Program-made: the position numbers and the translations under genes
Shown here: piece after piece, positions 1-13,554 of the stretch
Layout: each line of letters opens with the position of its first letter
How positions within the stretch are numbered: the stretch's first letter is position 1
The notes under the pieces: model-generated
The model's database searches: none
What the model saw: the letters and a program-made list of their open reading frames with translations, nothing else
What the model was told of the DNA's origin: nothing
NCBI GenBank assembly: GCA_954871525.1
Contig: OX940865.1
Location: forward strand, 25,714,420 to 25,778,419
DNA from: Parietaria judaica
Lineage: Eukaryota > Streptophyta > Magnoliopsida > Rosales > Urticaceae
Direction of reading: 5' to 3'
Length of the DNA: 64,000 nt

Positions 1-1376
1 AAAAAAAATTGAAAATAAAACTAAAGTACAGTTTAAATTGTGTGGAGATGACACATATCCCTTCATTAATGTTACTTTACAGAAAAATTAGACGGTCCAT
101 TAGATAGAAACAGTTTTACTAATTTTGAATATTTTCCACTATAAAAAAATTTGGGTACTTTTGTTTGTTGGAAACCTCGTCGAAATTGAATACGTCGGGA
201 CTTGAATCACGCATGTGATGCGCTTTTCTAATAGTATTTCGAGCACTCGGAATCGTTTTCGAGTCTGCTTGCAAGAATACCCAGGATAAGACAAGCCTTA
301 ATGATCGAAAATCACAAGACGAAGTGATCTTCGAACAGTAAGCAAGAACACGTTTCTGGAGAGTGGAGATGAGAAAATGATTCAGAGCAGTAATTCGTTT
401 CTGCATGCAAAACGAAATTTAAAGACCCAAAAACAGTTACTTTGTGAAGGTAGCGACCCTTCACAAGCCTACGCCGTAACCGCCTCCAAAAAACGGTCAA
501 TAACCGCCCCCCAACGGCTAGTAACTGCCGACCGACATGTGGCGAGGCGAGAATCGCCGCGAGAAAGCCCGAGACTCGAGCCTACGCCGCTCGCCCGATG
601 CCACGTGCTCAAGTGCGCCTACAAGACGCCACTAGCGCCTCTACGCCCACGCCCCGACCCCGATCCTGAGGCCGAGCCCGAGCCCGAGCCGAGGGCGGCG
701 GTGCAAAAGCGTGAGGTGGCATGATCTCGCCACCTTGCCTCCACACGGCACTCATGTGGCATACTTATCACTATGCCATATGTTGAGCCCACATCACCAT
801 TGGTTTCCTTATATATTGCACAAAGTCTTTATATTTAATCCATGTGAGACTTTTGACATTCTCACATTTATTACCCACTCAACACATTCAACACGTTACA
901 CTTGCTCACTTATTAGAACATTTATTGGTCATTTATTATCAATAAATTCCAACATTGTTGCTATTACTCCTAAATTCTATCACTTACATACAAATTTAAT
1001 TGAAGTGAAGAGACAGAGGAAAGATGATAATGCAATAAATGTTTGAGCGTTACATATACCTAACTCTTGAGCACCAATTAATTTAAATGGTCAATTTCTT
1101 AATTTAAGCAACCATACATTTATTTATTTTATATTTTAATTACAACTAAACATTAATTCATTTAATAAACAATAAAATCTATTCTTATTGTATAGACACG
1201 GCAACAAATTATAATCGGGCCACAAACATATCTTGGTTTACACAGCTGTGAACAACTTTATAAATCATGTCAAATTACAAGCTTCTTCAACAACATTAAT
1301 AATAATAATAAGAAGAAAAAAAACAACTTTATAATACATGGATTTTAATTTTGCACGCATTTTTTTTTTCTTTCAT
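1..1376. other. Intergenic sequence 3' of WSD-A
   Basis: There is no gene I can support here. Positions 440-740 are strikingly GC-rich against AT-rich surroundings and encode an open stretch of Pro/Glu/Asp repeats without recognisable domains. This grades into an LTR-like segment at 781-954. The rest is AT-rich. The GC-rich island plus LTR-like end suggests the remains of a retrotransposon that extends beyond the left edge of the window, but no protein motif confirms it. Confidence 0.5.
781..954. repeat. LTR-like fragment (TGTTG...CAACA)
   Basis: The segment starts TGTTGAGCCC and ends with CCAACA, giving the short inverted ends TGTTG/CAACA typical of plant LTRs. A TATA-like CTTATATATTG lies inside. 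I see no matching 5-bp target duplication, no tRNA-type primer site and no clear polypurine tract next to it. It is therefore either a degenerate LTR or chance. Orientation is not resolved. Confidence 0.3.
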
Positions 1377-2486
1377 TTAATTATTTTCTTTGACAAGCCC
1401 TTTTTGTATAACGGCATCTTTCACGAGATCGAGAGCTTCAGCAATGTCATCACACAACTGGTGACCATCCGGAAATACAGTTTCATCAATAGACAGAACC
1501 ACACACATCTTGTTGATGTAACTTTGGAAATTTATCATCAATGCCTGCAAACAAAAATGCTATAAATCAAATATCATACAAAAAAAAAGGAAATGAAAAA
1601 AAAAAGTGCACGCGAGAATTCTTTCACGTAAAAATTCAATTTGGAAAGAAAACTATGAAAAAAGAGAATACTTTTACCGTTACAATGAAGAGTTATGGAG
1701 GTAGAGAGAGTAAAAAAATTATTTGTCTGCTAGGTTAATTAACCCCTACAACTGGCCCAAGTATGGATCTTCGAAGTATATAGTATTAAGTTAAAGATGA
1801 ATGATCTTTTTTTTTTTTGAATGGGGGTGGCTGTTATAATGCACTTTCGCATCACTAAATATATTTAGTGTAAGAACAAGTGTATTATTGACCAAGTTTA
1901 CAAATATGTAACGGGGGCACTCATTTGAGTCTCATGAGAGTTTGAACCCGTGACCTCTTGAATAGAGGAGTTGTGGATTTACCACTAGGCCAAACTTGCT
2001 TGGTTTATTTGTATTTATCATAGTGTTAAATATAAGTATTTGAGGGTATTGTCGCGGGGGCAAAAGTATCAAAATTTCACTTAACTTGAAACAAGTTCCA
2101 ACAGAGGGGTATAAAAGTAACTATCAAAATTTGTAGAGAATCATGCACGCCTTAGCCTACATACAAAGACTTATATATGATCTCTTTCTACCAAAATTCT
2201 ATTTTTTCTAACACCATTTATGAATAGAATGTAAACTCAAAAGCCAAAGATGATAAAGATTCTAAGACATATATATATATATATGTATATATATAAATAT
2301 ATATATGACAGCTTACATGGGGCTGGCCATAAGAGCTTGGAGCTAGGTATTCCAATTCATGGCCATAAAAACCAATCTCCTCAAGTGGTCCAACTAAATT
2401 GGAGAACACCAATGAGGTGTTCATGAAGATTCTGTGTGATTTTGCACTTGCTCTCTGCAATACACATTCAATTAATTTCGCTTTAT

Positions 2487-2523
<37 letters not shown>

Positions 2524-5500
2524 GGAACCAAGGTATTTATAAATCGAGGTTAACAAAATGAAGGAAAAAAAAATGGGAGGTAAAAAAAAGTCAGGGTAAT
2601 AATTTTTGGAAACCTAAATTTACCTTGATGCCAAAGAATTTGAGGATAAAATCAGCAATGGCAGAAGTACAAATGACTTCAAGAGAGTGTTTCTTTCTTT
2701 GAATGGTGGATTTTGCACTTCTAATGTAATCCAAAGGATCGTCTTTAAACCCAATTTCCAAAGGAAGAAGGATATAACCAACCCAATTTCCCCACTTCGC
2801 CTCCGTGTTCTTCTCCATCATGTCTGCTAAGTCCTGCAAATTTATACGGAAAAAACATGATATTGAACGCCTTTAGACGATGGGAAGATGAAAAAACCAC
2901 CGTGCAAGCTTTGCGCATTTGGCACGTGACCTTCGTTTGAAAGATTAATTATTATAAGAACTGTAATCAAATGGACAAGATTATTTATATGACTACTATA
3001 TATACTGACTTGAATTCCCGCTGATGGCCTAATGTTGATGAGCAAAACCGATCTGAGTCGAATGTTCTTCGGAAGGTTGTTTTGAGCCTCGGTTTCGCCT
3101 TTGTTATCGTTATTAATCTCTCCTAATAAACATCATGAACTAAAAATCAGAAGAGAAAATTATACCAATAAAAAAAATAATTAATTAAGTTGGCAATTTA
3201 TTTTTTGGGCTAATAAAAAATTAAGAGCTCACCATATCTTCTGTTAAGATATTTTGACAAACCAGCCTGTGTGATTCCAAATGCCACATCGTTTATAGTC
3301 TGCGAGGATTTCATGTAAAATATGATTATACATATATATATATATAGGAAATTGATGCCTAATGTTTAATTAATAATTTCCTTATGGTGTGTTTGCCAAA
3401 ATTAGACCAAACAAGCATATTGATGCATTAATTAATGTACATAATTAAACCGTAGTTAGATTATACAAAACTAGAAGAAGCATGTATGTTATGATTCATA
3501 AATGCTAAACGTGACTTGTTTATTTTCACATGTGATAGTATTGGCCCACCTTGACAAGTATCATAGACATGGCGTAAGTTCTTAATTTTTAAATAACATT
3601 GAAAATAAAAGAAATTAAATTATATTCACTTCTTAACTAGAAGAATTGAAATGTATTATTTGTAAGAGGTAGTCAAAATTATACAAGAAATTGATTAAAA
3701 TTAATATCCAACTTGTCATGCTGTGCAAGTGGGTTTAGAGATCTTACAAGAGTAGTCAACTTTTGCCATTTATTGTTGACTTGCCTTTTTTATTTATTTA
3801 TTTATTTATTTAATTAATTAACTAATTAAAATAGGGCACAACCGCACAAGTACAAGCTCAGTGAGACTTGACTGTCTACTTATCTCAGAAAACAGAAAGG
3901 AAAGACAGAAATACAGGTAGCTTAATTGATTATGAGTTTCATGGGAGGTCCACAAAATTAATCACTACTTACTTATTACCCTCGTTATTGGGACCCACAC
4001 ACATAAAATTGAGAAAATGTCAACTTCTGAAACCTTTGCCAAGTGTATTTAATTTTCACCGTTTTGGTTTTATGCCCGTTAGTGTATATATATATATATA
4101 TATATATAAATAATACGATCCTACATCTTAAATTCTAAATTACATTAGGGTTTAAGCTCTGTGGTGTAATTTCAAGTTTGTTGTAGTGTTTATATATAGA
4201 ACGAGCTTTTGTGCCGTCGCCACGAAAGTCACGTCTTAGATTACATCAACAAGATCCATAACATAATTGCGCCGATTCGATTTTATAAGTACATCGATAA
4301 TTTTTTTATAAAATAATAATATTTAAAAATATTACCAAGTTAAAAATAAACTTATTTAATCATGAAAATATAATTTAATTTTTTGATAATATTCACAAAC
4401 TATATTTGTATTAAAAAAAACTTTGGTTTTAATTATTCGTATTATTGGGATAAATTTTTAACAATATTTTTGACCAAAAGATGAGGAATATAAGTATTAT
4501 TATGAAGAGCAGTTTTCACAAAATTATAGATTTTGTTTATAAATTATGGAAAGATTAATAAACAAAAAATAAATAAATATAAGATATTAAATTATATTTT
4601 ACTATTTCAAAGTTAATCAAAGCTGACTCTCTAGTCCAAGTGCTTCTGAATCTAGTCACACGTGTTTGACTAGAACCGACGAGAATTATATGACCATCAT
4701 ACTATCATTAACGAGAGCTTCGTCGCATTTAGTTTTCGTCAGTCTATTATTGATTGATCCCATCATCACATCTCAATTCTCATCTAGGGTTTACCTTTGA
4801 CATTTTATTTCAGTAATTAATTACAGACATACCAGGTTCATGGCGTTCTTGACCAGCTTCATGTCGTCCAAGCTCACCGTCTTGTGCACGATCCTGCGCG
4901 GGTTGAGCACGCTGTCCGACGGCGACGAGATCGGTGTCGGCGTGTCCTTCAAAAACCACGATGTGGCGGTGAAGAGTGACACGTCGATGACTGTGTTCCA
5001 AAGCAGCCGTGCGGCCCACCAGAAGCCGGACAGGCACTGGGCCGAGCTCCGGATGAAGCCCCGGTCCTCGCGCCGCGGGGCAGGTAGAGTTGGGAGCTCG
5101 TCGGGGTGTGCCACCTGGCGCGTGCAGGCGAGCAGCAGTGACATGAGCGACGTGCCGTCGCCGAGGGAGTGGTGAATCTTGAAGACCCCCACGCCCTCGG
5201 CGTCGGAGGTCTTCAGGTTGAGTAGGTGCACTTCCCATAACGGTTTCGACTTGTCGATGCTTGACCTAGTCAGCTCGTGGATGTAGTCCTCTACGAACTT
5301 GTCCGGGGATTCCATGTCACTTGGCGTGATCTCCGGCTCGATGACATGTCTTTCCAAGTCCACCTCAGTGCGGACCCACTTCATCGTGCCTCCGTCTTGC
5401 TCGTCCTCAACCTATAACCGGTCAAAAGTCCATAAGACCAATTTATTAACCGGTTGAAATATTATTCTTGAGATACATAATTCAAATTGCGCAACATATA

Positions 5501-6317
5501 GTACAAAAAGATCGAATTCTCTTCTTATTTATTAAGTAATTAAAAAAATGTAATGTTTTATTAGTGATTATGATCTTAAGTTTTTTTTTTTTCTTATTAT
5601 CAAGATTTGATCAACATTAGTTTTTAAAAGTTAAGTTCAAACGTTCAACCACTTGAATTGTCCCTCTTATAAATAATTAAAGTAAATTATCACATGTTTA
5701 AGTTTTGGAAAAAAATAAAATAAAATGAAGATCATTGCCTTTTGTGTTCAATTAATCAAATCACCACTTTTCTTTTTCTTCTCTTTATTAGGAAATCTCA
5801 ATTATTAAAATAGTCCTAGTTATGTGTATTGATCCATCAAGTTTCACTTTAATCATCCAATTTATTTTTATCATATTATAGAAAACTTGATGGATCAATA
5901 CACATAGGCAGGTTTAAGGGAACCAAAATTGATTAAGAAAACCCTAAAAACATAGAAACAGTACTTGATAGGCAAGTTTAATTCTTTTCATTAATTAATA
6001 TTGATTACATATATTATATTTATATAATATATAATGTTTCTAACCAGCAAACTTGAGAAGCGAGGGTGCTTGAGGAGAGTGTGAGGCAAGTTGGCCTTGA
6101 CAATGTCCGGCATGATCTTCTGCTTACACCCCATGATGGCCAGCACGTGGATGTTGAAATTCGGCTCGTGGAACAATCGCCCGGCCGGGCTCACCGGCTC
6201 CCCATCGGTGCCGAACTTCGCCACCGCGGCCTCGTCTACCCCTCGGCTTTTTCTCGTCTCGATAGGCTTCAGACCAGCTGGTTTTCCTCTCCATCTGACA
6301 CCTTCTTCGGACCCCAT
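1377..6317 (-). CDS. WSD-A: WSD1-like wax ester synthase/diacylglycerol acyltransferase, 7 exons, 515 aa
   Basis: The product should transfer an acyl group from acyl-CoA to a fatty alcohol (wax ester) or diacylglycerol, normally at the endoplasmic reticulum. Exons, 5' to 3' on the minus strand: 6317-6045, 5411-4833, 3299-3233, 3122-3010, 2833-2624, 2454-2317, 1544-1377. All junctions are GT-AG and the sum is 1548 bp in one frame. Visible family motifs: SPAGRLF near the N terminus, KHPRFSSL at the end of exon 1, PLWEVHLL, catalytic HHSLGDG at about residues 171-177, a hydrophobic segment at about 220-245 that could span or enter the membrane, TINDV (exon 3), LLINIRPSAG (exon 4), KWGNWVGYILLPL (exon 5) and FSNLVGPLEEI (exon 6). 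The start is the MGSEEG methionine shared with WSD-B. Exons 1-2 are GC-rich and exons 3-7 AT-rich. The gene looks intact. WS versus DGAT preference cannot be read from sequence. Confidence 0.92.
1807..2003 (-). mobile_element. tRNA-derived SINE in intron 6 of WSD-A
   Basis: On the minus strand the element begins near a box A-like TGGCCTAGTGGT, followed about 40 bases later by a box B-like GGTTCAAACTC. These form an internal RNA polymerase III promoter. It ends in a run of 12 A residues (T-run at 1807-1818 on the plus strand). About 195 bp with this layout matches the Au-type plant SINEs. I found no convincing target duplication. It sits in sense orientation inside the host intron. Confidence 0.7.
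5821..5906. repeat. Perfect 24-bp inverted repeat (hairpin) in intron 1 of WSD-A
   Basis: The 24 bases at 5821-5844 are the exact reverse complement of 5883-5906, separated by a 38-base AT-rich loop. Transcribed as part of the WSD-A pre-mRNA it would form an 86-nt stem-loop. It could be a small foldback transposon remnant or a small-RNA precursor. No target duplication is evident. Confidence 0.7.
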
Positions 6318-6398
6318 GGTGTCTCACAGCAATTACAATATTTTGTATTAATAAAAAATCGAATAGAATGTGTGATCTTGAGAGTAAAGGCTCAAAGG

Positions 6399-6408
6399 CT
6401 ATTTATAG
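6399..6408 (-). promoter_or_regulatory. TATA box of WSD-A
   Basis: The minus-strand CTATAAATAG lies 82-91 bp upstream of the WSD-A start codon, a good plant TATA position. The same decamer occurs upstream of WSD-B in similar flanking sequence, so the promoter was probably duplicated with the gene. Confidence 0.7.
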
Positions 6409-7618
6409 TGCTCAACTACTCAAGATACAAGGGGTATAGTTATGTTTGTGTATTATTATAATTATTATCACTATATATATATATATAAATTACTACGTAC
6501 ATATATTTTTGTGAATCGGTGATGGGCATGAATTTAAATGGCTGTATTGGAGTGTGGCGATTATGGATTAATGGGAGAACAGACAACAACATGCAACCGC
6601 CACTTCCAAAAAATTTAATGTACCCTTGACAATATATATACATATACATATATATATATTAGTTAAAGCTATATGAATTTAAAAAATTATTAATTGCTAT
6701 ATATTTGACCTATATATATGTTATATATATACTCTACAAAAACATGAGCTTGAATGCAGATGACGTAATAAAAGTTATTAAAAATGACACGAAGGTTACA
6801 AAAAACGATCTTAAAGACTTCTTTAAAAAAAAAAAAAAAAATCTTAAAGACAATATATAGCTATACATATACGTTGACAAATCATACTTTATTTCTAGAT
6901 TTTGTAAACTCCAATGTCCGCTACTTAGCTACTACGAGAATTTCTTTGACTTCATTGAATTCTATAAAACAATTTTTTAAATTTATGTTGAGTTGTGAAG
7001 TTTAATTTTTGAAATTATCATTGAGACCCCTCGCAAAAGTACTAATCAAGCTTATTGACATTCGGTATTTTGAATTTCATATGTATTGGGTAGTCTTAAC
7101 TTGTGCATATATATATATATATAATTTTGACACTGATTTTCTCTCTAAGTGAATATGAGATTAAGAGATTATACTCTGAAAAATTCTAGAAGAAGATTAA
7201 CAAATAACAAGCAAACCAAACTATCAGATTGAGTGAGAGTAAACCGCTATAATTCTATGGCGTCAATTTTTTGCCATGATTTATTTCGTTTTTTATTCAG
7301 TTGATTAGGCCAGTTAATTAGTTCCACCAACGTAAATACATACATCTATAACCTCTAGTTTGACTTTGACAGTATTACTTGCAATATGACCCATATATAT
7401 ACATACACGTGTATATTATTTGAGAATCACCTTTGTGTAACGCAAAAGCCATATTACTGCAGACAACAAATTTCAATGGAGTGACAAACTTACATTTGTT
7501 TTTAGACAGCTTTGTTAAAAACAATTCAACAAACAATGACAAATAAGTTTTGTTGAAAAAAAAAACCCATCCTTTGTTGAAGCAAGGCTCTAATTTGCAC
7601 GCTTTGTTTTTGTGTTTT
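6409..7618. other. Intergenic region between WSD-B and WSD-A
   Basis: This AT-rich stretch holds the upstream region of WSD-A and the downstream region of WSD-B. I see several TA microsatellites and an A-run near 6826-6842, but no gene and no element with defined ends. Confidence 0.6.
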
Positions 7619-10600
7619 CTAATTGGCAAGGCCTTTGTCAATGGCAGCGTCTTTGACGAGGTTGAGAGCTTGAGCAATGTCCTCACACAACTGGTGACCA
7701 TCAGGAAATACAGTCTCATCCACCGAGAGAACCACACACATCTTGTTGATGTAGCTTTGGAAATTTATCATCAAAGCCTACAAACAAAATCAAAGTAACT
7801 ATTAGGGTTCACAATTTAGATTCGTATAATATACGAGAGCATGGCGTGATCCAATTAGACACCGTAAAAAAAAAAACACTAAATTTTCATGATATATATA
7901 TAAATGAGTTATATATAATTTATTTTTAAACATCGTAAGAGTTATACGATTAAATAATATTTTGGAATATTAGTGGCATAAATACCGAAAGTGTATGAAA
8001 AACTATCGTTAAATACTCATTCTTTGTTTTAACCGGAAAAATACCAATATTTTTCTCCCACGTTATAGACAGGTACTAGACAACCCCAAAAAGAGGTACA
8101 TGTCTATAATGTGGGAGAAAAATATTGATATTTTGTCCGACTAAAGCAAAAAAGGGTATTAAATATTGGTTTTTCAATTACTTTTTGTATTTAGCCGCAA
8201 ATAACCAAAATTTATTTAACATTTAACATATTACGATTCAAACGAGTCAACACGATTAAAATGCATTAACAAAAAAAAACACGATTAAAATGCCTTAACA
8301 AAAAACAAACACGATTAGTATGATCATTGAATGAAATGTGTTTGACCCTCGTCTTCAAACAAAATTATAAACGGGTGGCTCCTAGTCATTTTAAAAACGA
8401 TTCAAAACGACTAAGATAAATAATAACACTAACACTATACACGTGGTAAATTGCGACCATATATAGATATAATGTTACATTAATATAATTTATATAGATA
8501 CATATAATTTTGACAACTTACATGGGGCTGGCCATAAGAGCTTGGAGCTAGGTATTGCAAGTCATGGCCATAGAGACCAATCTCCTCAAGGGGTCCGACT
8601 AAATTGGAGAACACCAATGAGGTGTTCATGAAGATTCGGTTCGATTTAGCGCTAGCTCTCTGTAACAAACAATATAATTTTACTTAAAATATGTGATCAT
8701 GTAATATGTATATATATATATATATATATGAGAAAATGGCGGCATAAGTACCCAAAGTGTTTAAAAAGTTGACAATAAGTATCCATTCTCTTTTTTCGAC
8801 GGGTAAAGTTGCCAAACTCTCGTTTTGTATATTCCGTTTCTTTTCTGTCCAACACCGTTAGTAGCTTATTTTTCACTCATTTTTAATCAAAAAATTAATT
8901 AAAATTGAACTCATTTCTCTCTCTCCCTCTGGTGCTTTTCCTAATATATCAAACTCATTTCTCATCTTCTTCTTTGAACTCCATATCTCATTTTTAACAA
9001 AATAAAATTAATTAAAACGTTGCTGCACATTTTGGTGTTTTGTTACAGTTTGTTGATCCTCGATTGTTAAACATAATTTGCTACTCATTCAAGTACATAT
9101 TATAATCTTGTTCAATTACATATCATACTGTTCCGAAAAAAAGGCCATTACATAGTTAAAAAAAAGGTCATTACATGTGAATGAGAGACCATAGCATAGC
9201 ATATGTTCTAAGAAAGAAAAAACAGTTCAGAGGTTTGAAGCTTGTGAGTGGCATCTCGTGTGAACTGTTAATTAGCATATGTTCACAAGTTTCAAACCTC
9301 TAAACTAATTTTTCTTTCTTAGAACATATGCTATGTTATGGTCTCTCATTCACATGTAATGGCCTTTTTTTTTTTAACAATGTAATGGCCTTTTTTTTGG
9401 AACAATATGATATGTAATTGAACAAGATTATGATATGTACCTGAATGAGTAGCAAATTATGTTTAACAATCGAGGAGCAACAAACTGTAACAAAACACCA
9501 AAATGTGCAGCAACGTTTTAATTAATTTTATTTTGTTAAAAATGAGATATGGAGTTCAAAGAAGAAGATGAGAAATGAGTTTGATATATTAGGAAAAGCA
9601 CCAGAGGGAGAGTGAGAGAAATGAGTTCAATTTTAATTAATTTTTTGATTAAAAATGAGTGAAAAATACGCTACTAACGGTGTTGGACGGAAAAGAAACG
9701 GAATATACAAAACGAGAGTTTGGCAACTTTACCCGTCGAAAAAAGAGAATGGGTACTTATTGTCAACTTTTTAAACACTTTAGGTACTTATGCCGCCATT
9801 TTCCATATATATATATATATATATACATATAATGATCATAAGTAAATTACCTTGATGCCAAAGAACTTGAGAGTCATATCTGCTAGGGCAGAAGTGCAAA
9901 GAACTTCGAGAGAGTGCTTCTTTCGGTCGATGGTGGTTTTGGCACTCCGAATGTAATCCAAAGGATCAACTTCGAACCCGATTTTCAAACGAAGAAGGAT
10001 ATAACCAACCCAATTTCCCCATTTTGCCTCCGTGTTCTTTTCCATCATATCAGCTAATTCCTTTAAAATTATAAGAAAAATAGAATCAAAATATTTTATT
10101 AATACTGAATATAAAGATACCGAATATGCTAAGGTATAATTAATAATATATCTATGATTCACTTAATAATTAATAATCACTGATATACTGACTTGAATTC
10201 CGGGTGTTGGTCTAATGTTGATGAGCAAAACAGATCTGAGACGAATATTCTTTGGAAGGTTGTTTTGACCTTCGGTTTCGCCTTTGTCATCATTGTTTAT
10301 CTCCCCTAATTACACACATCAAGAAAATAAAAAATAAAAAATAAAAAATAGAGTAAAGAGAATGGAAATTCATGTTTATTTATAGGTCTCACAGCTAAAT
10401 ATACACTAAAATCATAAGAGAAAATAGGTCATTTTCACAATATCACTCTTATTTCTTAAACGGAGAAGTTAAATCCGCACACCCTTATAAGAAAAAGAGT
10501 CAAATAGTTCTTATATAGCAAAATGGGATATGTAAGCTAACCATATCTTCTGTTGAGATACTTGGTCAAACCGGCTTGTGTGATTCCAAAAGCGACATCA

Positions 10601-13512
10601 TTTATGGTCTATAAGGAAGAACAAGCAATATATGATTAAATTACGTTTGACGATTGTGTCTCTAATGAACAAAACTATACGAAGTACATATTTTCTTTAA
10701 ATGCTAATGAATGGTGACTTGTTATTTTCACACATAAATGCTAAGATGACTCGTTATTTTCACATATAATTGTGTAATTAAATTTCTCTCCACCAAATGA
10801 ATAGTGTCCATATTCTAAATTTTCGCTTGCTTAATTTGTTTATTATATGTAGATTAAAGGAACACTGAACATAATTTTCTTTGTTATGTTCCGTGCTCCT
10901 TTTTTTTTTTTTTTTGTAGAATTACAATTTTAGTTGATTGTAGTTTTAATGAAACTAGCGATATATTCTTTTTATTTTTATTTTTTCACAATGTATATTT
11001 TTAACGTTGCTATAAATTGTAAATTTACGTAAATTTGATGATTTTTTATTTTATTTTAACTAACAATTCAATTCAGATTTAGAATATGATCAAGAATATA
11101 CACCGTAAAAAAATAAAATTGAAATATACTGAAATTTTCAAAACTTCTTTGTGCTTATGAGATCTTAATTAAAAAGACTGTTTTTAAAAATAATGAAATT
11201 CAGGGTTCTGTATATTATTATGTATATGAATAATGAGTTTCAGTCATGATAGCATGTTATGGGATTTCTATGAATCCAATAAAGATTACTCTTCTCTCTC
11301 GTCATCAATGGTCACAGTTGACTGTTTTAATGATCGAAAGTCGGTGAAATCGAACTGCCTCACTGATACTTGAGCTGAGCTGTCTACTTATTATATCGAC
11401 AGATTTTCAGCAAAGATTAAAGAGTATAATTTTAATATATATTTTCAATTTTTTGTACTATGCTCATTAATTAAAATAATCTTGCCATTCAAAAAAAAAA
11501 AAAAAAACTCTTGTATTATGCATACGTGTCTGACAAAAATCGATTAGCATTTCGTGATCATGTAATAGTTGTCGCTAGTATGTATGTACACTATTGAATT
11601 CGGGATACAAACTTGGAGTCCATGACATATAAATTTCGTATATAGAGGGATGGTATTTTGAGTGGTATAATTTTTTTGTTTGTTTTTTTATTATATGTTA
11701 TATATTTATATTATAAAATATTTTTTAAGTATTCATTTGATATTATAAAAAAAAGCTAATATAATTACATATATTATAACATTAAATACTTAATCTCATA
11801 TAAAAATAAACAGTCCGATTAAACCACTCCCAAACACCGTATATTACTTATATATATATATATATATATCGCGCGCGCGCACACATATATATGTATTTAG
11901 AAAAAATTATTTGAAAAAATACTCACTTAGAAAAAATTAAGAGCTCGTTATTTAAATTTATTTTCAATTTAAGAGTATTCGATATGCAAAGAGTTAATTA
12001 TCATGGTGTTTAATATATTAATTTATTTCACTTTAAATGTATAAATGAATGTAAGTATAGGAGATATAAAAATGTAAGAAAATCTTAGAAAATAAATGTT
12101 GAATAAAAGGTTCTGAAAAATACATGAGAAAAAAAAAAACCTCTTATATCTTGATTTTTTTTTTTTTTTTAAGAATTAGCATTAGGTTCGTGCTGGTTTA
12201 AAATTAAGCGAAATTATATTTCAATTTAATTTAAACCTACTTTAAAAAAATTGTTTAATTTAAACTTACTTTTTAAAAGTATAATAAATATACATAGCGA
12301 AATTATATTTTATTTTAATTTAATTTAAACCTACTTTAAAAAATTGTTTAATTTAAACTTACTTTTTAAAAGTATAATAAATATACATTCTGTACGTGAG
12401 GTAAAACAAATTAAAGCATTAATTCTTTAAGAGTAACATTAAACTGAGCCTAAGAAATGATCACCTACCAGGTTCATGGCGTTCTTGACTAGCTTCATGT
12501 CGTCCAAGCTGATTGTCTTGTATACAATTCTCCGGGGGTTACGCACGCTGTCCGGCGGCGAGGAGATCGGCGTAGGTGTATCCTTCAAAAACCAAGACGT
12601 GGCAATGAAGAGCCACAAATCGACGAGGGTGTTCCACAGTAGGCGTGCGACCCACCAGAAGCTTGTCAGGCACTGCCTCGGGCTCCGGATGAAGCCCCGG
12701 TCCTCACGCCGTTGTGTTGGCAGTGTAGGTCGTTTGTCGGGACACGCCACTTGTCGCGTGCAAGCGAGCAGCAGTGACATGAGCGACGTGCCATCCCCGA
12801 GTGAGTGGTGGATTCTGAACACCCCCACGCCCTCGGCGTCGGAGGTCTTTAGGTTTAGCAGGTGCACCTCCCATAATGGCTTCGACTTGTCAAGGCTTGA
12901 CTTTGTCAGCTCGTGGATGTAGTCTTCCACGAACTTGTCGGGAGATTCCCTGTCGCTTGGTTTGATTTCCGGCTCGAAGATGTGCTTTTCCGGATCAACC
13001 TCCGTGTGGAGCCACTTCATCTTGTCTCCGTCTTGCTCGTCTACAACCTGAGAAGCCAAAAATTCGAATTAGGACTAGTTCACTTGGTTGAGCATTTGAA
13101 TTAGAACGATTGATGTATAGTTTAAACCGGAAAATTATATATAATTAAAACTTTCACTAAAATATTAATTAAATTAATAATTTTATGTTCATAATTCCGG
13201 CAAGAATTATTACATCTTGGTCGTTTGTTTTCAGCTAAAACCGGTAAAATAACATATTCTTTTATTGAAAATTAAGTTAACATAGATATATTTATTATAT
13301 TAAAAGAATAAAATCTTATAAATTTGTGTTAGATTATTGACTGATTAATCCTACGTACTTTGCTAAAATTCATAATCAATCATTAATTTTAGTGAGTTAT
13401 TAATTAATTTTTTGAGTAATAATATTAGTAGTGATATAGTTAGATTAGAGACTATACAAATTATAAGTACTATTTAATCGAGATTATTAATTTAACGATG
13501 TTCTACCGTGTT

Positions 13513-13554
<42 letters not shown>

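Noticed and set aside
377..724. Plus-strand ORF of 115 codons rich in Pro, Arg and Glu
   Set aside because: No domain, and the Pro/Glu tail comes from a simple GC-rich repeat. It lies in probable retroelement debris.
4810..5238. Alternative-frame ORF across exon 2 of WSD-A
   Set aside because: It is a shadow of the GC-rich exon in another frame. The real frame carries the HHSLGDG motif.
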